Below the pieces are notes generated by a model. That model was not told the DNA's origin, did not search any database, and saw only the letters and a program-made list of their open reading frames with translations. DNA of 64,000 bases from positions 444,501-508,500 of the forward strand of contig NZ_CP018187.1 of assembly GCF_009738225.1 (NCBI RefSeq), given 5' to 3'. The DNA is from Streptococcus salivarius (GTDB taxonomy: Bacteria; Bacillota; Bacilli; Lactobacillales; Streptococcaceae). Shown piece after piece: positions 33,865 through 46,249 of this stretch. A program made the translations under genes and the position numbers. Positions within the stretch are counted from its first letter, which is position 1. Each line of letters starts with the position of its first letter.

Positions 33865-34752
33865 ATGTTTAAAAGATTCCTCGATGATATTTTCATTAAA
33901 CTTATTTTAATAATGATATTTTTAGTAATGATTGCTTTTTTGGGGAAAGGTACAATTGTAGCAAATATATCACTGTTTCTTCTTGTTATTGTTTCTTGTT
34001 TATATATAAGGAGTTGTTTTCAAACAAATCAGCTAGATCGAAATAATAATTATGTAAAAATTATATTGATTATTAGAGAGTTTATACAGCTTTTCCCATA
34101 TATTTTTATACAAATAGGAATTTCACAAATATTGTCTTTTTTAATTACTACTGAGACGATAAAACTCCTTGGAATAATGTATCAAAACATTATTATATAT
34201 AAATTGTTGTTGTCTGTTATGGCAATAGTTTTAGGTTTGAATTTTTTAAAATTTATAAAATTTATAACAATATTTTTATTCTTAATATATTTTTTAGTTG
34301 TGTTTATAGGTGCTTTTGATGTTAAATGGTGGGCTGCTGTAACGGGGCTACTAGCACTGTGGCATTATATTAATTCAAAAGATTTCATCAGATTCCTTCG
34401 AAATGGCAAAGACATTACGAGAATTCCTACAAAATTAGAATACATATGGCAAAGAAATAGATTATTTGCGACCATTGCTACTATAATATTTTATATTTCA
34501 CTAATTATTTCTTCATTTTTTGAAAAAGAATGTATGACATTTTATGAAAGGAGTGTCCCAAGAATATATTCGTTAACAGGTTTAATAGTATTTTTATCAA
34601 TTATTTATCTTTTTCTACGTGTCTATTTTGCCTTTTCGAAGGACAACTCTTCAAATAGTAAATTTGGAAGATTTATTTTATGGATTGGTATGAAATCAAG
34701 ATTAGATAGATTGATTAATATAATTAATTTTTATAAAATATCAATGAAATAG
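33865..34752 (+). CDS. Hypothetical multi-pass membrane protein, AT-rich
   Basis: 295-aa protein with about eight to nine hydrophobic helices (e.g. LILIMIFLVMIAFLG, ISLFLLVIVSCLYI, IFLFLIYFLVVFIGAF, LFATIATIIFYISLIISSFF, LTGLIVFLSIIYLFLRVYFAF) and a basic tail. No family recognised; there is no transporter signature or catalytic motif. Its base and codon use is strikingly richer in A/T (ATA and TTA codons) than the genes on either side, a sign of recent acquisition. It sits inside the valine T-box operon, 12 nt after the GNAT gene and 12 nt before valS, apparently without its own terminator. GGAG is upstream of the start. Function unknown; immunity or export roles would be speculation. Confidence 0.65.
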   Translation: MFKRFLDDIFIKLILIMIFLVMIAFLGKGTIVANISLFLLVIVSCLYIRSCFQTNQLDRNNNYVKIILIIREFIQLFPYIFIQIGISQILSFLITTETIKLLGIMYQNIIIYKLLLSVMAIVLGLNFLKFIKFITIFLFLIYFLVVFIGAFDVKWWAAVTGLLALWHYINSKDFIRFLRNGKDITRIPTKLEYIWQRNRLFATIATIIFYISLIISSFFEKECMTFYERSVPRIYSLTGLIVFLSIIYLFLRVYFAFSKDNSSNSKFGRFILWIGMKSRLDRLINIINFYKISMK

Positions 34753-34764
34753 AGGAGAACACAC

Positions 34765-37416
34765 ATGTCTAAAGAACTTTCACCTAAATACAATCCAGCC
34801 GAGGTTGAGGCTGGTCGTTACCAAAAATGGCTTGATGAGGATGTTTTCAAGCCTTCAGGCGATAAAAAGGCTAAGCCTTATTCAATCGTCATTCCACCAC
34901 CAAACGTAACTGGTAAACTTCACCTTGGTCACGCTTGGGATACAACTTTGCAAGATATCATTATCCGCCAAAAACGTATGCAAGGTTTCGATACACTTTG
35001 GCTTCCAGGTATGGACCACGCAGGTATTGCTACTCAAGCCAAGGTTGAAGCGCGTTTGGCTGAAGACGGCATCTCTCGTTATGACCTTGGTCGTGAAAAA
35101 TTCCTCGATAAAGTCTGGGAATGGAAAGATGAGTATGCCTCAACTATCAAGCAACAATGGGGTAAGATGGGTCTCTCTGTAGACTACTCTCGTGAGCGTT
35201 TCACTCTTGATGAAGGTCTTTCAAAAGCGGTTCGTAAAGTCTTTGTAGAGCTTTATAAGAAAGGGTGGATTTACCGTGGTGAATTTATCATCAACTGGGA
35301 TCCAAAAGCTCGTACAGCCCTTTCTGATATCGAGGTTATTCACAAGGATGTTGAAGGTGCCTTCTACCACATGAACTACATGTTGGAAGACGGTTCACGT
35401 GCCCTTGAAGTAGCAACAACTCGTCCTGAGACTATGTTTGGGGATACTGCCGTAGCGGTTAACCCAAATGATGACCGTTATAAAGACTTGATTGGTAAAA
35501 ATGTTATCTTACCAATCTTGAACAAGCCAATCCCAATCGTTGGGGACGAACACGCAGACCCTGAGTTTGGTACCGGTGTGGTTAAAATCACACCTGCCCA
35601 TGACCCTAATGACTTCTTGGTTGGTCAACGTCATAATTTGCCACAAGTCAACGTTATGAACGATGATGGTACTATGAATGAATTGGCTGGCGAATTCAAC
35701 GGTATGGACCGCTTTGAAGCACGTAAGGCTGTTGTTAAGAAATTGGAAGAAATCGGTGCCCTTGTCGAAATTGAGAAAATGACTCACTCAGTTGGTCACT
35801 CAGAGCGTACAGGTGTGCCCGTTGAGCCACGTTTGTCTACACAATGGTTCGTTAAGATGGATCAATTGGCGAAAAATGCCATTGCCAACCAAGACACAGA
35901 TGATAAGGTTGATTTCTACCCACCTCGTTTCAACGATACCTTCCTTCAATGGATGGAAAATATTCACGACTGGGTAATCTCTCGTCAGCTCTGGTGGGGT
36001 CACCAAATCCCTGCTTGGTACAATGCTGAGGGTGAAATGTACGTTGGCGAAGAAGCACCAGAAGGTGACGGATGGAAACAAGACGAAGATGTATTGGATA
36101 CTTGGTTCAGTTCTGCCCTCTGGCCATTCTCAACTATGGGTTGGCCTGATGTGGAAGCAGAAGACTTCAAACGTTACTTCCCAACGTCAACCTTGGTAAC
36201 AGGTTACGATATCATCTTCTTCTGGGTGTCTCGTATGATCTTCCAATCATTGGAATTCACAGGACGTCAACCATTTAAGAATGTCCTTATCCACGGTCTT
36301 ATCCGTGACGAGCAAGGACGTAAGATGTCTAAGTCACTCGGTAACGGTATTGACCCCATGGATGTTATTGAGAAATACGGTGCTGATGCCCTCCGTTGGT
36401 TCCTTTCAAACGGTTCTGCACCAGGTCAAGACGTGCGTTTCTCTTACGAGAAAATGGATGCGTCTTGGAACTTCATTAACAAGATTTGGAACATCTCTCG
36501 TTACATCCTCATGAACAATGAAGGATTGACCTTGGATGTAGCGCGTGAAAATGTAGCTAAAGTGGCTGCTGGTCAAGCAGGTAATGTCACAGACCGTTGG
36601 ATTCTCCACAACCTCAATGAAACCATTGGAAAAGTTACTGAGAACTTTGACAAGTTCGAATTTGGTGTGGCTGGTCACATCCTCTACAACTTCATCTGGG
36701 ATGAGTTTGCGGACTGGTATGTTGAGTTGACTAAGGAAGTGCTTTACAGCGACAATGAGGACGAAAAAGTCATCACTCGTTCGGTTCTTCTTTACACCTT
36801 GGATCAAATCTTGCGTCTCCTTCACCCAATCATGCCATTCGTGACTGAGGAAATCTACGGTCAAATCTCTGAAGAAACGATTGTGACTGCGGAATACCCA
36901 GTGGTTCGTCCAGAGTTTGAAAATGAAGAAGCTGCAGCTGGCGTTGAATCTCTTAAAGACGTGATTCGCTCAGTACGTAACTCACGTGCAGAAGTGAACG
37001 TAGCACCAAGCAAGCCAATCACTATCTTGATCAAGACAAGCGACAGTAAGCTCGATGCTTTCTTTAATGATAATGTCAACTACATCAAACGCTTCACAAA
37101 CCCAGAACACTTGGAAATTGCAGCAGATGTCGAAGTGCCTGACTTGGTTATGTCAAGCATCATCACAGGCGCAGAAATCTATTTACCACTCGCTGACCTT
37201 CTTAATGTCGAAGAAGAATTGGCTCGTCTTGAAAAAGAATTAGCCAAATGGCAAAAAGAACTGGATATGGTCGGTAAGAAGCTTTCTAACGAACGCTTCG
37301 TAGCCAATGCCAAACCAGAAGTCGTCCAAAAAGAACGCGACAAACAAGAAGATTACCAAGCTAAATACGATGCGACAGTCGTACGTATTGAAGAAATGAA
37401 GAAATTGGTTAAATAA
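34765..37416 (+). CDS. valS: Valyl-tRNA synthetase
   Basis: 883-aa class Ia synthetase. The HIGH motif is HLGH (about residues 53-56), the KMSKS motif is near 520, and the CP1 editing domain with [15 protein letters not shown] lies between. The anticodon-binding domain follows, then a C-terminal coiled coil (about 815-880, [17 protein letters not shown]) typical of ValRS. GAGGAG lies before the ATG. It is the last gene of the T-box transcript starting near 32429. A terminator follows at 37441. Confidence 0.98.
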   Translation: MSKELSPKYNPAEVEAGRYQKWLDEDVFKPSGDKKAKPYSIVIPPPNVTGKLHLGHAWDTTLQDIIIRQKRMQGFDTLWLPGMDHAGIATQAKVEARLAEDGISRYDLGREKFLDKVWEWKDEYASTIKQQWGKMGLSVDYSRERFTLDEGLSKAVRKVFVELYKKGWIYRGEFIINWDPKARTALSDIEVIHKDVEGAFYHMNYMLEDGSRALEVATTRPETMFGDTAVAVNPNDDRYKDLIGKNVILPILNKPIPIVGDEHADPEFGTGVVKITPAHDPNDFLVGQRHNLPQVNVMNDDGTMNELAGEFNGMDRFEARKAVVKKLEEIGALVEIEKMTHSVGHSERTGVPVEPRLSTQWFVKMDQLAKNAIANQDTDDKVDFYPPRFNDTFLQWMENIHDWVISRQLWWGHQIPAWYNAEGEMYVGEEAPEGDGWKQDEDVLDTWFSSALWPFSTMGWPDVEAEDFKRYFPTSTLVTGYDIIFFWVSRMIFQSLEFTGRQPFKNVLIHGLIRDEQGRKMSKSLGNGIDPMDVIEKYGADALRWFLSNGSAPGQDVRFSYEKMDASWNFINKIWNISRYILMNNEGLTLDVARENVAKVAAGQAGNVTDRWILHNLNETIGKVTENFDKFEFGVAGHILYNFIWDEFADWYVELTKEVLYSDNEDEKVITRSVLLYTLDQILRLLHPIMPFVTEEIYGQISEETIVTAEYPVVRPEFENEEAAAGVESLKDVIRSVRNSRAEVNVAPSKPITILIKTSDSKLDAFFNDNVNYIKRFTNPEHLEIAADVEVPDLVMSSIITGAEIYLPLADLLNVEEELARLEKELAKWQKELDMVGKKLSNERFVANAKPEVVQKERDKQEDYQAKYDATVVRIEEMKKLVK

Positions 37417-37440
37417 AGAAACTGGTGAAATAAAGAAAGA

Positions 37441-37466
37441 GACACGGTAGAAGGCCGTGTTTTTTA
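37441..37466 (+). terminator. Terminator after valS
   Basis: ACACGG / CCGTGT with loop TAGAAGG and six T. Confidence 0.85.
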
Positions 37467-37532
37467 AGCTCTTTGTCAACTGTGGTGCTTCTCAAAAAAA
37501 TTCTTGTGATGTATCGTAATTTAAATATAACA

Positions 37533-37558
37533 AAAAAGTCATCATATGATGACTTTTT
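37533..37558. terminator. Perfect palindrome, bidirectional terminator
   Basis: AAAAAGTCATCAT and its exact inverse, a 26-bp palindrome with A and T tracts, between valS and the minus-strand murM/N-like gene. Confidence 0.8.
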
Positions 37559-37620
37559 CAGTGGCTCTAACAAAAGCCTGCGTTTATTTCAAGCAGTGAA
37601 TAGTAAACAGTATTTTTTAA

Positions 37621-38796
37621 CTAAGAACGTCTAAGAAGCTTTTTAAGTCCTTGAATAAGTTTGTATTTTAAAGGTTGTGGGTAATAGCGGAAGGTTCCCA
37701 TCTTACGAACAATATAACCGTTAAAGTTTTGTTTAAATCGTAGAACTCCATCAGAGCCGTCAAACACACCTGTGATTCCAAGGAAATTATAACTCATAAT
37801 ATTTCTTCTTAAAGTGCAATTCATGGCATGATACTGAATTAAGAAAGCAGCAGAGAATTTTTGAAATTCTGTGTAGGAACCTCCAAAGAGATATGTGGCC
37901 TGATCTTTCGTATATAGTATTAAAGCACAGGCAAGAAGTATCTTCTCTGTATTAATTTTTTGTTTGAGCTCTGAAATGATCTGTTTTTGTTTATTCAATT
38001 TTTGAGCTTGTTGCTCATACTGTTTGCTCTTAGGGTTCAGTGAGGTAAGTTTACTATTTATGTGATCTAAGCTTTTTTCAAAATCTAACTCTGCTACCAA
38101 GAAATCAGCGTTATCACCAAATGCATCATATAAATCTGTATAATAATCTAAACTTTTATCTTCAAATCCTTGCCTTCTTCCGGTTTCTTCTATAATCTTT
38201 TTGAATTCTGGAATTTCTCCTTTATTTATTTTGCGAACAATAACATTATAGTCGAGAGCAGTTTTGATGTTTCTGATGCTATTTTTGTTAAATGATTTTA
38301 ATAAAGATTTTTCATCAAAGCCCTCAAGGTTTTTCAAATAATGCCAAGTTGGCTCCCCTTCAGGATAGCCTACCTGTAAACCATCAAATTTGTAGCCAAG
38401 ATCTGTTAGTGTAGAAATTAGTTCTGTTTTCTCAGGTTCAATAGGCTTTCCATCAATTTCAAATGTCTGATAAATGTCATCTGGCTTTACAACCAATTCT
38501 AAAGCTCCCTGTTTCTTAGCAAAAAGTTGTAATTCATGGTAAAAACTCTTTAAATCGGATTCATTTGTATACGATGGACCACTATTAATTTCTATTCGGA
38601 CTCCTCCAGTCAAATGCTTCATGAAAGCAATAGCGGCAACGGTAATTTCATTATTGCTTTTCCAACCTAGATATTTAGTCTCGAATCCTCTTTTTTTTAG
38701 GAGATTAGACATTGATACTGTTTGCATGAACGAATGTTCTTTACATTTTTCTATGAAAGATGTAAACTCATCCTCTTTCAAAATTGTAAGACTCAT
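37621..38796 (-). CDS. FemAB-family aminoacyltransferase (MurM/MurN-like)
   Basis: 391-aa enzyme of the Fem/MurMN family, which adds amino acids from aminoacyl-tRNA to the Lys of lipid II to build the interpeptide bridge. Typical sequences are TSFIEKCKEHSFMQTVSMSNLLKKRG (read here by its start TSFIEKCKEHSFMQ), YKFDGLQVGYPEGEPTWHYLKNLEG, SIRNIKTALDY, the coiled-coil arm (about 225-275, rich in Gln/Lys), ALILYTKDQATYLFGGSYTEF and FLGITGVFDGSDGVLRFKQNFNGYIVRKMGTF. AAAGGAAA precedes the ATG on the minus strand. AT content is higher than in neighbours. Whether it adds Ala, Ser or Thr, and its position in the bridge, cannot be read. Single gene. Confidence 0.88.
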   Translation of the reverse strand: MSLTILKEDEFTSFIEKCKEHSFMQTVSMSNLLKKRGFETKYLGWKSNNEITVAAIAFMKHLTGGVRIEINSGPSYTNESDLKSFYHELQLFAKKQGALELVVKPDDIYQTFEIDGKPIEPEKTELISTLTDLGYKFDGLQVGYPEGEPTWHYLKNLEGFDEKSLLKSFNKNSIRNIKTALDYNVIVRKINKGEIPEFKKIIEETGRRQGFEDKSLDYYTDLYDAFGDNADFLVAELDFEKSLDHINSKLTSLNPKSKQYEQQAQKLNKQKQIISELKQKINTEKILLACALILYTKDQATYLFGGSYTEFQKFSAAFLIQYHAMNCTLRRNIMSYNFLGITGVFDGSDGVLRFKQNFNGYIVRKMGTFRYYPQPLKYKLIQGLKKLLRRS

Positions 38797-39465
38797 TTTA
38801 TTTCCTTTCGATTACAAGTAAAATAGTTATATAAGTTATTATAACAAAAATAAATCCAGATGCTTCAAACTATCTATATTTCAAAGTGACTATAGTCAGA
38901 GAATGCTAAAGTCTAGTAATCTTACATTAATATAAAACTAGGTACAGTGAGGTTCCAGATTCTATCGTTGATAACGAAAGGAAGATAGCATCGGGTCATG
39001 TGTTTTGTATGATAGAAGAAGATTTAGGACAAAAGAAGTTGTTAAATTGGACGAGTTACCGTTTTGTACACGTCATTTTATGAAAAATACAAAGTCTCTA
39101 TGAGGTGATATTATTATTCTTGGAATATGAAATAAAGGTTGGGTAAGTCGTTTAATATCTGATAATGTTAGTGTTTGTTTTATCCAAGGAGAGTAGCCAC
39201 GTCAATGGTAATTATTGATAAAGTAAACATTTGATATGGAGCGATACTAATATTAAAAAGTGTCGGAGTAGTATTTTCTACTTTTGGAGTCAGTAGGACT
39301 TTCTAAAGAGAAAGTGGAGCAAAAACGCTCCCCTTCAGCTTTCTTTAAGCAACCCAAGCTATACTATGACCATCCTAATAAGTATTGCTGAATATGGTTC
39401 AGTAGAACTCACGACCTCTGACACTGAGTCAGAGAGTGAAACTTTCTTTTTTTCATAAATCTCCC

Positions 39466-39504
39466 AAACAAGTCTAACCTACCATAGTTAGGCTTGTTTT
39501 TTTT
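39466..39504 (+). terminator. Terminator without an upstream gene
   Basis: AACAAGTCTAAC / GTTAGGCTTGTT, loop CTACCATA, eight T. No plus-strand gene ends near it, so it may end a small RNA or a lost gene. Confidence 0.85.
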
Positions 39505-39604
39505 GAAATAAGCAGAAAGTTTTTCATTAAAAGTAAACGCTTGTGTAAGTAAAATGAAAACGTTAGGCAAAGTCAGTGAAAACGTCTAAAAAACCGTCAA
39601 TTCA

Positions 39605-39633
39605 TTGACTTTCGTGGAAAATAGGACTAAAAT
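39605..39633 (+). promoter_or_regulatory. atp operon promoter
   Basis: TTGACT, exactly 17-nt spacer, TAAAAT. Two TGAAAACGT direct repeats at 39555 and 39577 (22 bp apart) lie upstream, of unknown meaning. Confidence 0.75.
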
Positions 39634-39669
39634 AGCAGGGTAAAAATAATTAAAAAGGAGAATTCTACT

Positions 39670-39867
39670 ATGAATCTAACTATCTTAGCCCTCGGTTTGG
39701 CCGTTATGGGTGTATCTGTTGGTGAGGGTATCCTCGTTGCCAATATCGCTAAAGCTGCAGCTCGCCAACCTGAGATGTTTAGCAAACTTCAAACATTGAT
39801 GTTTACTGGTGTTGCCTTTATCGAAGGTACCTTCTTCGTATTGTTTGCCCTTAGCTACATTGTCTAA
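39670..39867 (+). CDS. atpE: F1Fo ATP synthase subunit c
   Basis: 65-aa two-helix proteolipid of the Fo rotor. The polar loop AARQPE joins the helices, and the proton-binding Glu is in [16 protein letters not shown] in helix 2. As the first gene of atpEBFHAGDC it shows the streptococcal order, where c precedes a. In these fermenters the complex mainly pumps protons out using ATP, for pH homeostasis and acid tolerance. AAAAAGGAG precedes the ATG. Confidence 0.95.
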   Translation: MNLTILALGLAVMGVSVGEGILVANIAKAAARQPEMFSKLQTLMFTGVAFIEGTFFVLFALSYIV

Positions 39868-39899
39868 TAGACAAATAAAAGATGAAGGAGGGATGAGCA

Positions 39900-40607
39900 G
39901 TGGAAACTACAAGTAATCCAACCGTCTCATTATTTGGGATTGATTTTGACTTGACTGTCCTTGCCATGTCTCTCTTGACAGTAATTATCGTTTTTGGAGT
40001 GGTTTTCTGGTCAAGTCGTAAGATGACCATTAAACCAAAGGGAAAACAAAATGTGCTTGAGTTCATCTATGAGTTTGTGAACAGTACCATTTCTCAAAAT
40101 CTTGGGAAATTCACGAAGAATTATAGTTTGCTCTTGTTTGTAATTTTCACCTTTGTTTTTACAGCAAACAACTTAGGTTTGCTTGTGTCTGTAAAAAGTG
40201 AGCATTACAATTTTTGGACTTCTCCAACATCGAACTTCGGTGTTACTATCACTCTTTCTTTGATTATTACCCTCATTAGTCATATTGAGGGGATCCGTAA
40301 AAAAGGGTTTAAAGGCTATCTAAAGGGCTACCTTTCACCATACCCAGCTATGCTCCCAATGAACATTTTGGAACAATTAACAAACCTTGCTTCATTGGCC
40401 TTGCGTTTGTTTGGTAACATTTATTCTGGTGAGGTACTTACTGGCTTGATTCTTCAATTGGTAACATGGTCTGCCTTTGCAGCACCTGTATCCTTTGCTT
40501 TGAACCTTGTCTGGGTTGCCTTTTCAGCCTTTATCGGCTTTATCCAAGCCTATGTCTTTATTATCCTAAGTTCAAACTATATTGGTGATAAAGTCAACGA
40601 AGAATAA
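39900..40607 (+). CDS. atpB: F1Fo ATP synthase subunit a
   Basis: 235-aa integral membrane stator subunit forming the proton half-channels. GTG start, with GGAGGGATGAG just upstream. The conserved penultimate helix region carries the essential Arg in LASLALRLFGNIYSGE, followed by the Gln-containing last helix FIGFIQAYVFIILSSNYI. It lies 32 nt after atpE. Confidence 0.96.
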   Translation: METTSNPTVSLFGIDFDLTVLAMSLLTVIIVFGVVFWSSRKMTIKPKGKQNVLEFIYEFVNSTISQNLGKFTKNYSLLLFVIFTFVFTANNLGLLVSVKSEHYNFWTSPTSNFGVTITLSLIITLISHIEGIRKKGFKGYLKGYLSPYPAMLPMNILEQLTNLASLALRLFGNIYSGEVLTGLILQLVTWSAFAAPVSFALNLVWVAFSAFIGFIQAYVFIILSSNYIGDKVNEE

Positions 40608-40627
40608 TTAAGAAAGGGAGAAATGAA

Positions 40628-41125
40628 ATGTCATTACTGATTAATAGTACGACACTTGGTAATATCATTATCACACTCGGCTCAGTTTTTCTCTTGTATT
40701 ACCTCATCCGTAAATTCGCATGGGATCAAATTACAGGAATCTTTGCTGCTCGTGAAAAGAAAATTGCCACAGATATTGATAGTGCTGAAAATGCTCGTCA
40801 AGAAGCAGAAAGCTTGGCACAAAAACGTCAAGATGAGTTAGCAGGTGCTCGCACTGAGGCAGCTCAAATTATTGATGGGGCCAAGGAAACTGGTAAAACT
40901 CAAGAATCAAAAATCATTGCAGAAGCACATGATGAAGCTAAACGCTTGAAAGAAAAAGCAAATCAAGACATCGCCCAAAGCCGTGTGGAAGCACTTGCTG
41001 GCGTTAAAGGTGAAGTTGCAGACTTAACTGTCCTCTTGGCAGAAAAAGTTATGAAACAAAGCCTTGATGCAAAAGCGCAATCTGACTTGATTGATAGCTA
41101 TCTTGATCAATTAGGAGATGCTTAA
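40628..41125 (+). CDS. atpF: F1Fo ATP synthase subunit b
   Basis: 165-aa peripheral stalk subunit: one N-terminal helix ([21 protein letters not shown]) followed by a long, charged coiled coil rich in Ala, Glu, Lys and Gln. It connects Fo to delta and alpha. Its stop codon overlaps the atpH start (TAATGG), indicating coupling. Confidence 0.95.
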   Translation: MSLLINSTTLGNIIITLGSVFLLYYLIRKFAWDQITGIFAAREKKIATDIDSAENARQEAESLAQKRQDELAGARTEAAQIIDGAKETGKTQESKIIAEAHDEAKRLKEKANQDIAQSRVEALAGVKGEVADLTVLLAEKVMKQSLDAKAQSDLIDSYLDQLGDA

Positions 41126-41661
41126 TGGATAAGAAAACACAAGCTCTTGTTGAGCAGTATGCCAGAAGCCTGGTAGAAGTCGCTTTTGAACAAGACGCCG
41201 TGTCAACAATCCAAGAAGAAGTAAGGCAAATCCTAGCAGTTTTTGCTGAAACAAATCTAAAAACCTTCTTGTCGCAGGAAAATGTGACAAGTGAAGCTAA
41301 AAAAGAAAGTTTGAGCTTGTTTCAAGAGTCTTGTTCAGTGTATATGAACAATTTTCTTGAGGTAATCTTACTCAATGACCGTGCCAACATTCTCTATGAT
41401 GTGTTGAAATTGGTCCTTGAGCTCTTTGATCAAGAAGACAATACTTACGATGTTACAGTGACATCAGCAAGTCCCTTGTCTGAGGAACAAAAAGCCCGAC
41501 TTTTGGCGATTGTTTCACAAAAATTTGAGATTAAGACACGTCGTTTAGTAGAAAAAATTGATGAGGACCTCATCGGAGGATTCGTCATCAAAGCAAAAAA
41601 TAAGGTTGTTGACACGTCAATTCGCAGTCAATTGCAAACCTTTAAAACGAATTTGAAATAG
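41125..41661 (+). CDS. atpH: F1Fo ATP synthase subunit delta
   Basis: 178-aa stalk subunit (OSCP type) with [15 protein letters not shown] at the N-terminus and the conserved C-terminal [22 protein letters not shown]. It links the b dimer to the top of F1. Overlaps atpF by one base and is followed 15 nt later by atpA. Confidence 0.95.
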   Translation: MDKKTQALVEQYARSLVEVAFEQDAVSTIQEEVRQILAVFAETNLKTFLSQENVTSEAKKESLSLFQESCSVYMNNFLEVILLNDRANILYDVLKLVLELFDQEDNTYDVTVTSASPLSEEQKARLLAIVSQKFEIKTRRLVEKIDEDLIGGFVIKAKNKVVDTSIRSQLQTFKTNLK

Positions 41662-41673
41662 AAAGTGGTGTGA

Positions 41674-43182
<1,509 letters not shown>

Positions 43183-43200
43183 AAATAGGGAGGACAGCAT

Positions 43201-44079
43201 ATGGCAGGCTCTCTAAGAGAAATCCAAGCAAAAATTGCTTCAACTAAGAAAACGAGTCAAATCACAGGAGCCATGCAAATGGTTTCTGCCTCAAAATTGA
43301 CACGTTCTGAGCAAGCTGCTAAAGATTTCCAAATCTATGCCTCAAAAATTAGACAGATCACAACAGATCTTCTACATTCAGAATTGATTAATGGTTCGTC
43401 AAATCCAATGTTGGATGCACGCCCAGTTCGTAAGACAGGTTACATTGTCATTACTTCAGATAAAGGACTTGTTGGAGGTTATAACTCAACAATTCTTAAA
43501 GCTGTGTTGGACATGATTAAACGTGACCATGATTCTGAAGATGAATATGCTATCATTTCTATTGGTGGAACAGGTTCAGATTTCTTCAAGGCTCGTAACA
43601 TGAATGTTGCTTTTGAACTTCGTGGCCTTGAAGATCAACCTAGTTTTGAACAAGTCGGAAAAATCATTTCTAAAGCTGTAGGAATGTATCAAAATGAACT
43701 TTTTGATGAACTCTATGTGTGCTATAACCACCATGTTAACAGTTTGTCTAGCGAAGTTCGTGTGGAACAAATGCTTCCTATCGCTGATTTGGATCCCAAT
43801 GAATCAGAAGGTCATGTGTTGACCAAGTTTGAATTGGAACCAGATCGTGACACTATTTTGGATCAACTCTTACCACAATATGCGGAGAGTCTTATCTACG
43901 GTGCTATCGTAGATGCCAAAACAGCTGAGCACGCAGCGGGTATGACTGCAATGCAGACAGCCACTGATAATGCTAAGAATGTGATTAACGATTTGACAAT
44001 CCAATATAACCGTGCGCGTCAAGCTGCCATCACTCAGGAAATTACTGAAATTGTTGGTGGTGCAAGTGCACTTGAATAG
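43201..44079 (+). CDS. atpG: F1Fo ATP synthase subunit gamma
   Basis: 292-aa central rotor shaft. Both terminal helices are typical: [29 protein letters not shown] (start shown by [15 protein letters not shown]) and the C-terminal [34 protein letters not shown] region with its [12 protein letters not shown] signature. GGGAGG precedes the ATG. A small GGATGA/TCATCC hairpin lies in the 76-nt gap before atpD and may affect relative expression. Confidence 0.96.
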   Translation: MAGSLREIQAKIASTKKTSQITGAMQMVSASKLTRSEQAAKDFQIYASKIRQITTDLLHSELINGSSNPMLDARPVRKTGYIVITSDKGLVGGYNSTILKAVLDMIKRDHDSEDEYAIISIGGTGSDFFKARNMNVAFELRGLEDQPSFEQVGKIISKAVGMYQNELFDELYVCYNHHVNSLSSEVRVEQMLPIADLDPNESEGHVLTKFELEPDRDTILDQLLPQYAESLIYGAIVDAKTAEHAAGMTAMQTATDNAKNVINDLTIQYNRARQAAITQEITEIVGGASALE

Positions 44080-44110
44080 CTAGAGATTTGTCTTAATTAG
44101 ACACACATGA

Positions 44111-45562
<1,452 letters not shown>

Positions 45563-45574
45563 TGAGGTGAAGAT

Positions 45575-45991
45575 ATGGCACAAATGACCGTACAAGTGGT
45601 AACTCCGGATGGTCTGAAATATGATCACCATGCCAGCTTTATCCACGCGGTTACTAAAGATGGTCAAATTGGTATTTTGCCAGGCCATATTAACTTGATT
45701 GCGCCACTTGAAGTGGATGAACTCAAGGTTCGTCGTGTGGATGACGAGAGTCACGTCGATTGGATTGCCGTAAACGGTGGTATCATCGAAGTTAAAGATG
45801 ATTTTATTACTATCGTTGCCGATTCAGCAGAACGTGAACGCGACATTGACGTTTCTCGTGCCGAACGTGCCAAGCAACGTGCCGAACGTGACTTGGAAGA
45901 AGCGACTAAATCTGACCGTATTGATGAAGTTCAACGTGCTCAGGTTGCTCTCCGTCGAGCACTTAATCGTATCAGTGTCGGTACAAAATAA
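45575..45991 (+). CDS. atpC: F1Fo ATP synthase subunit epsilon
   Basis: 138-aa subunit with the N-terminal beta sandwich ([18 protein letters not shown] ... [15 protein letters not shown]) and the two C-terminal helices, which regulate ATP hydrolysis. It is the last gene of the operon. AGGTGA before the ATG. The terminator follows within 10 nt. Confidence 0.96.
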   Translation: MAQMTVQVVTPDGLKYDHHASFIHAVTKDGQIGILPGHINLIAPLEVDELKVRRVDDESHVDWIAVNGGIIEVKDDFITIVADSAERERDIDVSRAERAKQRAERDLEEATKSDRIDEVQRAQVALRRALNRISVGTK

Positions 45992-45997
45992 GACAAA

Positions 45998-46026
45998 AAA
46001 AACGAGACTTTGGTCCCGTTTTTTAT
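45998..46026 (+). terminator. atp operon terminator
   Basis: AAAACGAGAC / GTCCCGTTTT stem, TTTG loop, T tract. Confidence 0.9.
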
Positions 46027-46168
46027 TTGTCGTAAAAGAAAACATGAGAAGTAGCAAAGTTATCAAAGAAAGCTCATTGTAAAACCTATCTGAAGGTAAG
46101 ATAAAAAATCAGATTTCCAGTCCTGAAAACGGTTAATTTAGCTTTTGCTTTAGTTTAAGGTATCAAAG

Positions 46169-46177
46169 TGTTATAAT
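46169..46177 (+). promoter_or_regulatory. ftsW promoter (extended -10)
   Basis: TGT-TATAAT, about 73 nt before the ATG at 46250. No clear -35. Confidence 0.55.
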
Positions 46178-46249
46178 ATAAGCTGTTAGCTTTATATTTT
46201 AAGAGAAAATGTAGAGTAACGTAATAGAAAGTATGAGTTTTTTAAAGAT

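Larger units (their letters stand above)
38830..39660. other. Gene-free ~830-bp interval
   Basis: No ORF with plausible coding character or ribosome-binding site on either strand. Visible structure: a CTCTGAC/GTCAGAG hairpin at 39416-39434, a strong terminator at 39466-39504, the direct repeats at 39555/39577 and the atp promoter. The part 38930-39350 is AT-rich and featureless and could hold decayed gene remains or an untranslated RNA ending at the terminator. I could not identify either. Confidence 0.5.

Noticed and set aside
38621..38821. 66-aa plus-strand ORF opposite the MurM/N-like gene start
   Set aside because: Lies antisense to conserved coding sequence and has no start signal.
38930..39350. 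Possible decayed transposase or gene remnant
   Set aside because: Short translated pieces gave no recognisable family; recorded as a gene-free interval instead.
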